Source: Prochlorococcus sp. AG-418-D13 (lineage in GTDB: Bacteria > Cyanobacteriota > Cyanobacteriia > PCC-6307 > Cyanobiaceae). From it: a DNA stretch of 64,000 bases. The stretch lies in contig QCLU01000005.1 of NCBI GenBank assembly GCA_003214315.1, positions 1 through 64,000 on the forward strand, written 5' to 3'. This document shows positions 14,966-24,661 of the stretch, in pieces (the first letter of the stretch is position 1; each line of letters starts with the position of its first letter). The notes beneath the pieces were generated by a model. The model did no database searches, was not told where the DNA came from, and saw nothing but the letters and a program-made list of their open reading frames with translations. The position numbers and the translations under genes are program-made.

Positions 14966-16489
14966 ATGCAATATTATTTAAATGATAAAAAATTAAATAA
15001 GATTGAAAAGCAAAAGGCAGAGAAAGATGGTCTGAAAATTTTTGAAGAGTTAGATGATTACGCTCTTAAAGGGTGGGAAGAGATGGATGAAGTAGATTTG
15101 CAAATGCGCTTAAAGTGGTATGGCCTTTTTTGGAGACCAAAAACTCCCGGAAGATTTATGATGAGGCTTAGAGTTCCCAATGGAATTTTAAACTCTAATC
15201 AGTTGAGAGTAATCGCGTCAATAGTTGCTAGATACGGAGAAGACGGTTCTGCAGATATAACAACTAGGCAAAATATTCAATTAAGGGGGGTTTTGATAAA
15301 TGATCTACCAGATATTATTAAAAGACTTAGAGAGGTTGATATTACATCCGTTCAGTCTGGAATGGATAATCCAAGAAATGTTACTGGCAATCCACTAGCG
15401 GGAATTGATCCTGAAGAAATTATAGATACGAGAAAATATACTTCTGAATTAGAAAATTACTTAACAAATTCTGGCAATGGAAACCCCGAATTCTCGAATT
15501 TACCGAGGAAGTGGAATACTGCAGTTGCAGGAGCAAAAGATAATTTTCTTCTACATAATGATCTTATCTTTCATCCTGTTTTTAAAAATGGAATACTAGG
15601 CTTTGGTGTCTGGGTAGGAGGAATATTGTCAGCAACTTTGAATGCTTATGCTCTACCTCTAGATGTCTGGGTAGAAGAAAAAGATATATGCAAAATAACT
15701 GGAATTATTTGTTCCCTTTGGCGAGATAATGGAGATAGATTTCTAAGAAATAAAGGAAGATTTAGATATTATTTGAACTCTATAGGTATCGAAAAATTTA
15801 GAGAACTTGTAGAAGAAAAATTTGGAACTTTGTCGAACGATCCAGGCTCAATTTTCAATGAAAAACAAAGAAGTTTATTTGGGATTAATAAACAAAAACA
15901 AAACAATCTTTACTTTGCTGGATTACATATTCCTGTAGGGAGGTTATGTGTAGAAGACATACAAGAAATTGCAAGACTAAGTGAAAAATATGGACAAAGT
16001 GAAGTAAGACTAACCGAAGATCAAAATCTAGTTATTGTTGGCCTGAAAGATAATATTTTAGAAGAATTTGGTGATGAAGAAATTTTTAATAAATTCAAAT
16101 TAAATCCATCCCATTTTTCAGCAAGTACCGTTTCATGTACAGGGAGTAGTTATTGTAGCTTTGCTCTTGCAAATACCAAAGATATAGCAAGGAATATTTC
16201 TGAAAAATTAGATAGAGAACTTGAATTATCAGAGGAGGTTAAAATCCATTGGACAGGTTGTCCAAATAATTGTGGACAAGCTCATATGGGTGGTATTGGC
16301 ATGACCGGTACAAAGGTAAAAAAAGAGGGGGGTGGAACAGAGGATGGATATAATGTCAGTATTGGAGGAAGACAAGATCACCTGCAAACCTTAGGTGAAA
16401 CAGAATTTAAAAAAGTTAGTAAACATGAAATTTATAATTTAATCAAAGAAATTTTAATAAACAAGTTTAATGCAAAGTTAAAAACCTAA
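14966..16489 (+). CDS. nirA: Ferredoxin-nitrite reductase
   Basis: Six-electron reduction of nitrite to ammonium with reduced ferredoxin. 507 residues from MQYYLNDKKLNKIEKQKAEK. The frame is open from a GTG at 14870, but the extra 32 residues are unlike the family, so the ATG at 14966 is preferred; ATG 14951 is possible. Two ferredoxin-like/NirBD repeats are evident. Cys391 and Cys397 (CTGSSYC) plus Cys432 and Cys436 (CPNNC) hold the 4Fe-4S cluster and siroheme. TRQNIQLRG is the siroheme-binding Arg region. First gene of the nitrate locus, 10 bases upstream of the HEAT-like gene. Confidence 0.96.
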   Translation: MQYYLNDKKLNKIEKQKAEKDGLKIFEELDDYALKGWEEMDEVDLQMRLKWYGLFWRPKTPGRFMMRLRVPNGILNSNQLRVIASIVARYGEDGSADITTRQNIQLRGVLINDLPDIIKRLREVDITSVQSGMDNPRNVTGNPLAGIDPEEIIDTRKYTSELENYLTNSGNGNPEFSNLPRKWNTAVAGAKDNFLLHNDLIFHPVFKNGILGFGVWVGGILSATLNAYALPLDVWVEEKDICKITGIICSLWRDNGDRFLRNKGRFRYYLNSIGIEKFRELVEEKFGTLSNDPGSIFNEKQRSLFGINKQKQNNLYFAGLHIPVGRLCVEDIQEIARLSEKYGQSEVRLTEDQNLVIVGLKDNILEEFGDEEIFNKFKLNPSHFSASTVSCTGSSYCSFALANTKDIARNISEKLDRELELSEEVKIHWTGCPNNCGQAHMGGIGMTGTKVKKEGGGTEDGYNVSIGGRQDHLQTLGETEFKKVSKHEIYNLIKEILINKFNAKLKT

Positions 16490-16499
16490 AAACATATTA

Positions 16500-17228
16500 A
16501 TGAGCAAAAGTGAATCTGAAATATTAGAAGTTTTAAATGGATTAGGTTCAAAAAAATTAGATCTTGATATTCTATTTTCCTACTATTCATTGGAATTATC
16601 TTTTGAGATTCGTAAAGTTATTGCTGAAAAGATAGGTATGCAAGAAAGGAAAGGATATTTTTTACTTGAAAAGATGATAAAAAAATTTGGCCTTAAAGTT
16701 GAATTTATTGAGGCCCTAAAATTAACAAATGAAAAAAATGCAAAAGATCTTTTACTTAAAAATCTTTATCAAAATAATAAATTAAGTATTCATATAATAA
16801 ATGCTTTAGAGTCCTGGGGAGGAGAAATCGAACTTGAATTAATTAGAGAAATATTCGATATTTGCGAAATAGATTTTTGGATTGCAGGCCTTAATATTCT
16901 CCATTTCAAAGCTCATCAATTAACTGATGAAAAATTATTATATTTTATTGATCAAATAAAAATTTACGATAATTTCAAAATCAACTACAAGATAATCTCT
17001 ATATTAAAAAGAAGAGAAAGCGAAATAGTTTGTAAATTGCTCTATAAATATTCTTTAAATAAAGAATTAGAAATCGCTAAATATGCAATTTTTTCTTTAG
17101 GGAGTATTTGGAATGATAATAGTTTTGAACAATTATCAAAATTAGAAAATGAAATAAAAGATCCTTCTCTACTTAAATGCATAAAAAATCAAAAAGTAAT
17201 CTCAAATCAATTTCTAATAAATAAATAA
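16500..17228 (+). CDS. HEAT-like helical-repeat protein following nirA
   Basis: 242 residues, all helical, with repeated two-helix units (for example EIRKVIAEKIGMQERKGYFL, KELEIAKYAIFSLGSIW). Soluble. It starts 10 bases after nirA, so it is very likely co-transcribed. Its position matches the gene I recall being called nirX in marine cyanobacterial nitrite/nitrate clusters; I cannot verify that. HEAT-repeat partners often insert or protect cofactors, so a role in NirA maturation is a reasonable inference. Confidence 0.75.
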   Translation: MSKSESEILEVLNGLGSKKLDLDILFSYYSLELSFEIRKVIAEKIGMQERKGYFLLEKMIKKFGLKVEFIEALKLTNEKNAKDLLLKNLYQNNKLSIHIINALESWGGEIELELIREIFDICEIDFWIAGLNILHFKAHQLTDEKLLYFIDQIKIYDNFKINYKIISILKRRESEIVCKLLYKYSLNKELEIAKYAIFSLGSIWNDNSFEQLSKLENEIKDPSLLKCIKNQKVISNQFLINK

Positions 17229-17237
17229 ACTAGAGAA

Positions 17238-17732
17238 TTATTGTTTTAACTTATCAATGAGATTTATTAAATTACAAGGTTTTGTATTTTCATTAAGTTG
17301 ATAAGAAATTATATCTTGCCAACCTGTCATCACAGCATCCTTAGATCCAGGCAAAACGAATAAAAACTTACCATTTGCAGACCCCGCAATACACCTACTT
17401 TGTAAAGTACTTGTTCCTATCTTTTTAAATGATAAAAACCTAAAAGTTTCCCCAAAACCATCAATCTCTTTATCTAATAAAGGTCTAACAGCTTCAGGAG
17501 TAACGTCCCTAGCTGTAATTCCTGTACCACCTGTTGTAATAATCACATCAATATTTGGATCTGAGATCCAATCGCTTATATATTTTCTAATTAAATAAAT
17601 ATCATCTTTGCAAATTATCTTATTAAAGATATTGTGTCCTGATTTCTCAGCCTCTTGAAGTAGATAATTTCCACTCTCATCATTTTTTGTGTTACGAGTA
17701 TCAGAAACAGTAAGCAAAGCTATAGAAACCAC
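17238..17732 (-). CDS. moaB: Molybdopterin adenylyltransferase MoaB/MogA family
   Basis: 164 residues. Activates molybdopterin with ATP before molybdate insertion. Motifs: LLTVSDTRNTKNDESG at the N-terminus, TTGGTGITARDVTPEA near residues 66-81 (MPT-binding loop) and LPGSKDAV near 127. Length fits MoaB/MogA rather than the two-domain eukaryotic proteins. It is transcribed toward the nirA operon and convergent with the HEAT-like gene (10-base gap). Confidence 0.92.
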   Translation of the reverse strand: MVSIALLTVSDTRNTKNDESGNYLLQEAEKSGHNIFNKIICKDDIYLIRKYISDWISDPNIDVIITTGGTGITARDVTPEAVRPLLDKEIDGFGETFRFLSFKKIGTSTLQSRCIAGSANGKFLFVLPGSKDAVMTGWQDIISYQLNENTKPCNLINLIDKLKQ

Positions 17733-17767
17733 TTAAAATTAAACCATTAGTTACTAGATCACTATAG

Positions 17768-18019
17768 ATGGAAAGTGAAAAATCTAACAAAATTAAGGTG
17801 GTTTTATTATCTAGTATCGCTGAAGATCTAGGATGGAATGAAAAATTTCTTACAATTGAAGGCTCTCAAATGAAGGTTTTTTCTGTATGGAAATTAATTA
17901 ATTCTAATTTACCTCAAGATAATATTATCGTTTCTATTAATCAAGAAATTACAGATATGGATGCGAAGATTAATCCAGATGATGAGGTGGCATTTATGCC
18001 AATGTTTACCGGTGGATAA
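17768..18019 (+). CDS. moaD: Molybdopterin synthase small subunit MoaD
   Basis: 83 residues, ubiquitin-like fold, ending in the required Gly-Gly (PMFTGG). The C-terminal Gly is thiocarboxylated and donates sulfur to precursor Z. The stop overlaps the GTG start of moaE, so the two subunits are translated together. Confidence 0.95.
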   Translation: MESEKSNKIKVVLLSSIAEDLGWNEKFLTIEGSQMKVFSVWKLINSNLPQDNIIVSINQEITDMDAKINPDDEVAFMPMFTGG

Positions 18020-18464
18020 TTTAAGAATACAATTTAAAATCCTAGAAGAAACTTTTAATCCTTATAAAGAATTCGAACTTTGGGAGAAGGTCAATAAGAA
18101 TTCAGCAAACTCACTTTTTATTGGAAGAGTAAGGCCTTTTGATCAATTTGGAAATGATTTAAAGAAACTAGAAATTGTTCATTATAAAGGAATGACCGAA
18201 AATTATATTAAAAGATATTTAATGAAAATTTCTGAAAGACATGATGATTTATGTATTTTTCTCTTACACAGGATAGGTTTCATTTACCCTAACGAACCTA
18301 TTATTTTAATAGCAGTAAGTGCAAATCATAGAGGCATTGCAAATAAATCTCTCCAAGAAATACTTGAATTTACAAAATACAAAGTTCCTTTTTGGAAAAA
18401 AGAATGGACTTTCAAAGGATCCTCATGGGTAAAAAAGAATACTGAATTAGGCTTTGAATTATAA
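18012..18464 (+). CDS. moaE: Molybdopterin synthase catalytic subunit MoaE
   Basis: 150 residues from the GTG at 18012 (VDNLRIQFKILEE), which overlaps the moaD stop by 8 bases. A more upstream ATG would read through moaD in another frame and is rejected. Family residues: FIGRVR near residue 37, ANHRG near 103 and KYKVPFWKKE near 120-129 containing the catalytic Lys pair. It converts cPMP to molybdopterin with MoaD. Convergent with moeA, overlapping it by 6 bases. Confidence 0.94.
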   Translation: MDNLRIQFKILEETFNPYKEFELWEKVNKNSANSLFIGRVRPFDQFGNDLKKLEIVHYKGMTENYIKRYLMKISERHDDLCIFLLHRIGFIYPNEPIILIAVSANHRGIANKSLQEILEFTKYKVPFWKKEWTFKGSSWVKKNTELGFEL

Positions 18465-19721
18465 AAAATTATTTTTTAAAAGTTGTGCCCATAATAAATT
18501 TCCTTTTTGACAAAAATCAATTTCAGAAGGTATTTCTATTAATAAATCTGAATTAGATATTGAACTAATCTTTGATGAGGATTGTTCTTCAGAAATATCT
18601 GCAATTAATTCACCTTCTTCATTAACGATAAGTTTTCCTCTAAGCAATTCAGGTCTCCCTTTTCTTCTTTTCAAATCAGAATTCAGCTTAACCTTAATCC
18701 TAAGAGGGAATTCAATATTAGTAATTCCTTCAAGTTTCTGAAGTGCGGGCCAAACAAGTTGGATAAAAGTAATAGCTGCTGAAACGGGATTCCCAGGCAA
18801 TCCAAAATAAGGAATTTTTTTGTTTATCAATCCAAAAGCAAAAGGTTTTCCTGGCTTTAAAAATATTTTCCAAAATTTAATCTCTCCTATCTCGTTAATA
18901 ATATCTTTTAAAAAATCTTTTTTACCCACTGATATCCCACCAACTGAAATAACCACATCATTAAATTCAGAAATATTTCTAAGAGAATTTTTTATATTTT
19001 GATAATTATCTTTTTCTATATAAATTTCATTAATTTCAAATCCAAGATTTTTTGCAATTGATTTTATCAAAATACTATTACTTTCCCATATTTCTCCTTT
19101 CTTTCTTGCAGTCCCTGATTTGATAAGTTCATCTCCAGTAATTAGTAAACCTAATTTAGAAATTTTACTAACTTTTATAGTTTTTATCCCACAACTTGCT
19201 AATTTACTTAAAATCCCAGGTGTAATCTTTACCCCCTTCTTGATTAATATTTCACCTTTAAATACTTGATCATTTTTTTCTCTAATCCAAGAGTTATTAG
19301 ATGATGTTTCTTTTTTAATAATATACTCATTTCCTTTTAAAAATTCTAAAGAAACTTGTTCTTGAGGTATCACAGAAAAACAATTATCTGGCACAAATGA
19401 ACCTGTGCTAATAGTTACAGCTTCACCTTTTTTAAGAAGATCATTAAATGGCTTTCCGGGAAAAGACTCTCCAACAATTTTCCATTTATTCCCTTTAGTT
19501 GATTCTCCTAACGCATATCCATCCATAACTGATGATCTATAACCTGGCATATCTTCCTCAGATAAGATTTCCTCCATAGAAACTTTTCCAAGTGCTTCGT
19601 CTAAATTGATCTCTTCCTTATGTAAAATTTCATTATTCACTATTAAAGTATCCATCTCTTCCAAGATTTTTTTAATAGCATCGTTTAAATAAAGACCCTG
19701 ATTATTGATATCAATTCCCAT
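18459..19721 (-). CDS. moeA: Molybdopterin molybdotransferase MoeA
   Basis: 420 residues. Inserts molybdate into adenylated molybdopterin. Seen: EDMPGYRSSVMDGYAL near residues 55-70 (usually DxPxFxxSxMDGYA), TGDEL near 197-201, VGGISVGKKDFLKD near 257-270, and KPGKPFAFG and GLPGNPVS near 290-315. All four domains are present. It begins 12 bases downstream of moaC's end on the same strand, so moaC-moeA form an operon. Confidence 0.95.
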   Translation of the reverse strand: MGIDINNQGLYLNDAIKKILEEMDTLIVNNEILHKEEINLDEALGKVSMEEILSEEDMPGYRSSVMDGYALGESTKGNKWKIVGESFPGKPFNDLLKKGEAVTISTGSFVPDNCFSVIPQEQVSLEFLKGNEYIIKKETSSNNSWIREKNDQVFKGEILIKKGVKITPGILSKLASCGIKTIKVSKISKLGLLITGDELIKSGTARKKGEIWESNSILIKSIAKNLGFEINEIYIEKDNYQNIKNSLRNISEFNDVVISVGGISVGKKDFLKDIINEIGEIKFWKIFLKPGKPFAFGLINKKIPYFGLPGNPVSAAITFIQLVWPALQKLEGITNIEFPLRIKVKLNSDLKRRKGRPELLRGKLIVNEEGELIADISEEQSSSKISSISNSDLLIEIPSEIDFCQKGNLLWAQLLKNNFL

Positions 19722-19733
19722 TATTGTTAGTAC

Positions 19734-20219
19734 TTAACTTCTTTTTAATATTCCATTTTTACCACCTTTTTTTTCTAAAAGACGAATATTATCAATAGTC
19801 ATAAAAGGATCTAAAGCTTTGAGCATGTCATATAGAGTGAGAAGACCAATTGAAACTGATGTAAGAGCCTCCATCTCAACACCTGTTTTAGAATGAGATT
19901 TGCAAAAAGCAATAATTTTAATTGCTTTCATTGATTCACAAATTTCAAAATCAATTGTGATTTTATTCAATGATAAATTATGACAGAGAGGAATAAGTTC
20001 TGAGGTTTTTTTTGCACCATTTATTGCAGAAAATCTAGCCGCTGCAAAAATATCACCTTTTTTAATTTTTTCATTTTTTATTTTTTCTAATATTTCTTTG
20101 TTTAAATTAATATATCCTTCTGCCAAAGCCTCTCTTTTAGTTTCTACTTTATCTGAAATATCAACTATGTTCATTTCTCCCCTTTCATTAATATGAGTTA
20201 AAGATTTATCCATTTCCAT
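19734..20219 (-). CDS. moaC: Cyclic pyranopterin monophosphate synthase MoaC
   Basis: 161 residues. With MoaA it turns GTP into cPMP. Conserved segments: NIVDISDKVETKREA near the start, ARFSAINGAKKTSELIPLCH near residues 61-80, KTGVEMEALTSVSIGLLTLY near 114-133 and the end motif LLEKKGGKNG. Active-site Lys and His residues are present. First gene of moaC-moeA. Confidence 0.96.
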   Translation of the reverse strand: MEMDKSLTHINERGEMNIVDISDKVETKREALAEGYINLNKEILEKIKNEKIKKGDIFAAARFSAINGAKKTSELIPLCHNLSLNKITIDFEICESMKAIKIIAFCKSHSKTGVEMEALTSVSIGLLTLYDMLKALDPFMTIDNIRLLEKKGGKNGILKRS

Positions 20220-20320
20220 TTAGCAATTTATTCAATAATACAAAAAATAAAATTTTTAATAAAGCTAATATCAATTTTTTATACTTAGCATTAATTTATT
20301 AATAAAATATCAATTTAATT

Positions 20321-20782
20321 TTGGTTAACAGTCAATCAAATCATTATTTTAATTTCGAGGATGATTTTATTAAAGACTTAAGATGCATTCCTTTATGTGT
20401 AAGAAGGAAACTTGATTTAATTGGAATAAAATTAAAACTTACACATTGGCAAGACTTTAATTTAATTGAAAAAAATAAGATAGTAGATTGGCCAGATTCA
20501 AAAAACGATCTCATTGATTTAAAAACTTTTTTAAAAGAAATTACATCTAATTCAAAATATGGAGAAGCAAAAGAAATAGAAATTTCAATTAATCAACCTT
20601 GGCAAAATAAAAATAAAGTTCCTGACCAAGTTTTAAAATCGGCACTAGCAAGGGGAATTAATATTTCAATTGAAAAATGGAGAAATTTAAACGAATTAGA
20701 TAGATTTGCTTTTTGCAAATTAGTTAGACCAAGTCATGAACACAACAATTTGGATAGAGCATTTGATGAGATTCTGAAATAA
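20321..20782 (+). CDS. narM: Nitrate reductase-associated protein NarM
   Basis: 153 residues. The N-terminus FNFEDDFIKDLRCIPLCVRR followed by KLDLIGIKLKLTHW is the signature of the cyanobacterial nitrate reductase-associated family. In Synechococcus elongatus narM is needed for active NarB, probably in cofactor insertion or assembly. The start is taken as TTG at 20321; no in-frame ATG precedes the conserved part. It lies tail-to-tail with narB, 9 bases apart. Confidence 0.9.
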   Translation: MVNSQSNHYFNFEDDFIKDLRCIPLCVRRKLDLIGIKLKLTHWQDFNLIEKNKIVDWPDSKNDLIDLKTFLKEITSNSKYGEAKEIEISINQPWQNKNKVPDQVLKSALARGINISIEKWRNLNELDRFAFCKLVRPSHEHNNLDRAFDEILK

Positions 20783-20791
20783 GATTATTGC

Positions 20792-22903
20792 CTAGTTTGG
20801 AACAATTATTACTGAGCATGCTTTTAATTCCGGTTGTTTTGATATCGGGCATGACTTTTCATGCATCAAAGAGTTTACTTCACACATATTTTTTTGACTA
20901 AAACCCCAATGCATTGGTAAAAAAACTGTACCTGCTTTAATTTTGTCAGTAATCAGAACTTTTGCTTGAACTTCCCCTCTTTTGGATTTAATTTTTACTA
21001 TTTCATCATTTTTGATTTTTAAAGATAAAGCATCTTTAGAATTAATTTCCAATAACGGTTCTGGATTCTTTTTTGTAAGTTTTTGAACTTTAGAAGTTCT
21101 TGTCATTGTATGCCATTGACTTAGATATCTTCCAATTGTCAAAATTATTGGGTACTCATCTGAAGGGGGTTCAGCCAACCCAATAGGATCATCAATACAA
21201 AAATTTGCTTTGCCAGTCTCAGTTGGGAAATAACCATCTTCATATAATCTTTTTGAAGATGTACTAGGTTCGCTGCCTTTAGGATAAGGCCATTGTTGAG
21301 GACCATGATTTTTTAATAATTGATATGATAATCCGCTCATATCGCATAATCTTTTTGTAGTAGTTTTTAAAAATTCATCATAAACTTCCGATGAAGATTC
21401 ATATTCAAATTGTTTGAAATAGCCTATCTTCTGTCCTAATTCAGCAAATATTTGCCAATCTGGTTTTGAATTTTTATTCGATTCTCTGAAAGATGGGCAA
21501 AGTGTTACTCTTCTTTCTGAATTTGTCATAACACCATCTTTTTCGCTCCATTGAGCTGCGGGCAATACTAGATGAGCATATTTAATTGATTCACTTTGTT
21601 CATAAGATTCGTTCAGGATAATTAAAGGACATTTTAAAAGTGCTTTTTTTACAAAGTTTAAATTAGGCATGCTAACCAAAGGGTTCGTAGCTGCAATCCA
21701 CCAAATTTTCACAGATCCTTTTTTTATAGCTTCTATTTGTTCAAATGCAGATAGACCCTGTTTTGCAGATATCTTTCCCTCAGGGAACCCCCATATTTTT
21801 TCAATTTCATTCCTATCTATTTTATTTTTTACAAACCTATATCCTGGAAGAAGGTGCGATAGTCCTCCTGCTTCTCTCCCACCCATAGCGTTTGGTTGGC
21901 CAGTTAAGGAAAAAGGACCAGAACCTTCTTTGCCTATTTGGCCCGTCATTAAATGAAGATTTATTAGCCCATTTACTGCTGCTGTACCCTCTTGCCTTTG
22001 ATTCAAACCCATCGACCAAAGACTTAGAACATTTTTGCTTTCTCCCCATAATTTTGCAATATCAATAATTGTTTTCTCGGATATATTGCAAATTTCACTT
22101 ATTTTTTTTAAATCCCATTTTTGTATATGTTTTACAAAATCAAAATAGCTTTCGGTCGACTTATCAATGAAATTTTGATCAGTTAATTGATTCTTATAAA
22201 GATAATTCGCAATCCCAATAAATAAAAATAGATCTGTTCCAGAAGAAATTTGTAAGTAAAAATCTGCTATGGATGAAGTTTCAGTTTCTCTTGGATCAAT
22301 TACTATTACTTTTAAATTATCATTTACGTTTCTTTTACGTTTTTTAATTCGATCAAAAAGAACGGGATGACATTCTGCAGTATTTGTCCCTATTAATAAA
22401 ATTAAAGAGCAATGATCAATATCTTCATAACAACAAGGTGGGCCATCAGAGCCAAAACTTCTGTTATATCCAGCTACTGCTGAGCTCATACATAGTCTTG
22501 AATTAGCATCAAAATTATTTGTGCCTATTGCTCCCTTGAGAAGCTTTTGGGCTACGTAATAATCTTCAGTATGAAATTGACCTGAGCCATACATAGCTAT
22601 TGAATCAGGTCCATAATTTTTTATAGAACTCAAAATATTCTCTTTTAGAATTTCGTATGATTCGTCCCAGGAAATTTCTTTAAATTCTTCATTTAAATTT
22701 TCCCTATAAAGTGGTTCTTTTAATCTCCCATCTTTTAGGGTCTCACATACTGTTGCTCCTTTTACGCACAATTTACCTTGAGTTGAAGGACTATCCCTAT
22801 CTCCACTGACTAACCATTTATCATCAGAAACCGAACTTTTAGGCTTCATTTTTAAACCACAGCCAACACCGCAATATGGGCATTGACTTTTAGTAAAATT
22901 CAT
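20792..22903 (-). CDS. narB: Ferredoxin-nitrate reductase, assimilatory
   Basis: 703 residues. Two-electron reduction of nitrate to nitrite, receiving electrons from ferredoxin. Cys8, Cys11, Cys15 and Cys46 ligate the 4Fe-4S cluster. SRLCMSSAVAGYNRSFGSDG near residues 135-154 carries the Cys that ligates molybdenum. SLWSMGLNQRQEGTAAVNG near 293-311 and LTGQPNAMGGREAGGL near 334-349 are MGD-binding motifs. Length is normal for cyanobacterial NarB, lacking the diaphorase domains of other assimilatory enzymes. Downstream of nrtP with a 35-base gap, so probably cotranscribed with it. Confidence 0.97.
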   Translation of the reverse strand: MNFTKSQCPYCGVGCGLKMKPKSSVSDDKWLVSGDRDSPSTQGKLCVKGATVCETLKDGRLKEPLYRENLNEEFKEISWDESYEILKENILSSIKNYGPDSIAMYGSGQFHTEDYYVAQKLLKGAIGTNNFDANSRLCMSSAVAGYNRSFGSDGPPCCYEDIDHCSLILLIGTNTAECHPVLFDRIKKRKRNVNDNLKVIVIDPRETETSSIADFYLQISSGTDLFLFIGIANYLYKNQLTDQNFIDKSTESYFDFVKHIQKWDLKKISEICNISEKTIIDIAKLWGESKNVLSLWSMGLNQRQEGTAAVNGLINLHLMTGQIGKEGSGPFSLTGQPNAMGGREAGGLSHLLPGYRFVKNKIDRNEIEKIWGFPEGKISAKQGLSAFEQIEAIKKGSVKIWWIAATNPLVSMPNLNFVKKALLKCPLIILNESYEQSESIKYAHLVLPAAQWSEKDGVMTNSERRVTLCPSFRESNKNSKPDWQIFAELGQKIGYFKQFEYESSSEVYDEFLKTTTKRLCDMSGLSYQLLKNHGPQQWPYPKGSEPSTSSKRLYEDGYFPTETGKANFCIDDPIGLAEPPSDEYPIILTIGRYLSQWHTMTRTSKVQKLTKKNPEPLLEINSKDALSLKIKNDEIVKIKSKRGEVQAKVLITDKIKAGTVFLPMHWGFSQKNMCEVNSLMHEKSCPISKQPELKACSVIIVPN

Positions 22904-22938
22904 AAAATTTCTTTTATAAATATCTCAATAGTTATTGG

Positions 22939-24492
22939 TTAAACGTAATTTTCAGCTTTTTCGCCTTCATAAGCATCCGCGAATGATCCTTGAGGTTCCT
23001 TTAAAAAGAAATAACAGAAGAATCCAACTATTAATCCTGCTATACCTAAGACTTGGAAGAAGGCACTATTTGAAGCAGCAATTATTTCTGGAGAAGGATC
23101 TTTACCTCCACCCATCCATAAAGGTAAAAGGCTATAAATATTTAGATAAGTTACTGCACCAACATTTCCATAAGCCCCCACCAATCCAGCTATTTGTCCT
23201 GTTACTCTTTTTTTAACTAAGGGAACTAGAGCAAAAGTTGAACCTTCTCCTGATTGAACAAAAAATGAGCAAAGCATAGTTAAAAATACAGCCATAAGAA
23301 TTCCTGCTGATCCTGTGAAAGTTCCAGGTTTTATTAAAGACATCAATAGATATCCAAACCCTAATCCCATAGTTAGGAATCCCATTGTGTTTTTTCTATT
23401 GCCTGTTCTGTCAGATATCAATCCTCCGGCAGGTCTAGCTATTAAATTCACAAATGCATAACATGATGCAAGAATTCCGGCTACAGCCTTAGGTAAATCA
23501 AATGTAAATTCAAAGAAACTAGGAAGCATTGAAACTACTGCCAATTCTGATCCAAAATTTACAATGTAAGTTAATTCCAAAATAGCTACTTGTTTGAATT
23601 CATATCTATCTTCTTTAGGGTAAATTTTAGTTCCATTTAATAATTCAATATTCGTTCTTATAATTCCCCAAGTTTGGAAAATAAACCACGCTAAAACTGC
23701 GATTAAGGCTATTGGATAAGTAGATGAAGTAAGGAAACCTACTTTTTGAAGTCTCCAACATAGGACTGAAAGAATTGCTGCGAATGGGACATTCATCCCA
23801 ATTAAACCCCAGAAATCTCTAATACTCGTTACTTCTAAACCAGCTGTTTTTGCAGGCCTTTGATAAGGTTTTCCTGGAGGTGTATCAGTCACACTAAAGA
23901 AATAAATAATTCCATAAAAGAAAGAAATAATTCCTGTAAGAGCAATAGCTCCCCTCCAATTAAGTACAGCTCCAGTTGGTAACTCAAACCCTCCTGAAAA
24001 AGACAAGAATCCAGCTACGGCGACAAGAGAAAGGGCAGAAAAAGCAGATCCAAAATTTCCCCATCCTCCATATATTCCCTCAGCCAAACCAATTTCTTTG
24101 GGAGGGAACCACTCAGATACCATTCTTATTCCGATAACAAAACCTGCTCCTACTATTGACAAAAGCAATCTCGCAATAACAAGTTGATTGAAGTCCTGAG
24201 CACTAGCAAATAATAAACATGGGACGACCGAAAATATCAAGATTGTTGAGTAAGTTTTTCTTGGGCCAAATTTATCCAATAACATTCCAATCAAAACTCT
24301 TGCAGGGATAGTCAAAGCAACATTACATATTGCTACTGTTCTAATTTGAGCAACAGATAAACCTAAATCGGCTTTAACAGTAGTTGCAAGAGGTGCGAGG
24401 TTAAACCAAACAACAAAAGTAAGGAAAAAGGCAAACCAGGTGAGGTGAAGAGTTCTATATCTGCCATTTAAAGACCAAACATCACTTAACAT
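22939..24492 (-). CDS. nrtP: Nitrate/nitrite permease, major facilitator superfamily
   Basis: 517 residues, 12 membrane helices. Imports nitrate and nitrite across the inner membrane; also called napA in marine cyanobacteria. NNP-family features: TWFAFFLTFVVWFNLAP in helix 1, RVLIGMLLDKFGPRKTY after helix 2, FVIGIRMVSEWFPPKEIGLA (nitrate signature 1) and a matching second-half GGLISDRTGNRKNTMGF. The conserved substrate-binding Arg in helices 2 and 8 is seen. It replaces the ABC nitrate transporter of freshwater strains. A textbook NtcA promoter precedes it. Confidence 0.96.
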   Translation of the reverse strand: MLSDVWSLNGRYRTLHLTWFAFFLTFVVWFNLAPLATTVKADLGLSVAQIRTVAICNVALTIPARVLIGMLLDKFGPRKTYSTILIFSVVPCLLFASAQDFNQLVIARLLLSIVGAGFVIGIRMVSEWFPPKEIGLAEGIYGGWGNFGSAFSALSLVAVAGFLSFSGGFELPTGAVLNWRGAIALTGIISFFYGIIYFFSVTDTPPGKPYQRPAKTAGLEVTSIRDFWGLIGMNVPFAAILSVLCWRLQKVGFLTSSTYPIALIAVLAWFIFQTWGIIRTNIELLNGTKIYPKEDRYEFKQVAILELTYIVNFGSELAVVSMLPSFFEFTFDLPKAVAGILASCYAFVNLIARPAGGLISDRTGNRKNTMGFLTMGLGFGYLLMSLIKPGTFTGSAGILMAVFLTMLCSFFVQSGEGSTFALVPLVKKRVTGQIAGLVGAYGNVGAVTYLNIYSLLPLWMGGGKDPSPEIIAASNSAFFQVLGIAGLIVGFFCYFFLKEPQGSFADAYEGEKAENYV

Positions 24493-24520
24493 AAAATTCT
24501 TCGAGATTAATTTTTAGCAA

Positions 24521-24561
24521 TTTATATTTCGATCAATGCATTCATTTGTATTATTTAATAC
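24521..24561 (-). promoter_or_regulatory. NtcA-activated promoter of nrtP-narB
   Basis: Perfect GTA-N8-TAC box at 24548-24561 and TATAAA at 24521-24526 on the minus strand, 21 bases apart. This is the geometry of class II NtcA promoters, with the box centred about 41 bases from the start (near 24513). The nrtP ATG is at 24492. It implies induction under nitrogen limitation. Confidence 0.75.
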
Positions 24562-24661
24562 GAAATCTGGTTTTTAAGAAATGCAACTTTTTTAAAAGAC
24601 TAGAATGAATAGCCAGCACTAATAAAATCAAAATTGGGAGAAATTAGTAATCTGATTATTG

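Noticed and set aside
17961..18011. Longer N-terminus for MoaE from an ATG inside moaD
   Set aside because: The added 17 residues are out-of-frame moaD sequence; the GTG at 18012 fits the family start.
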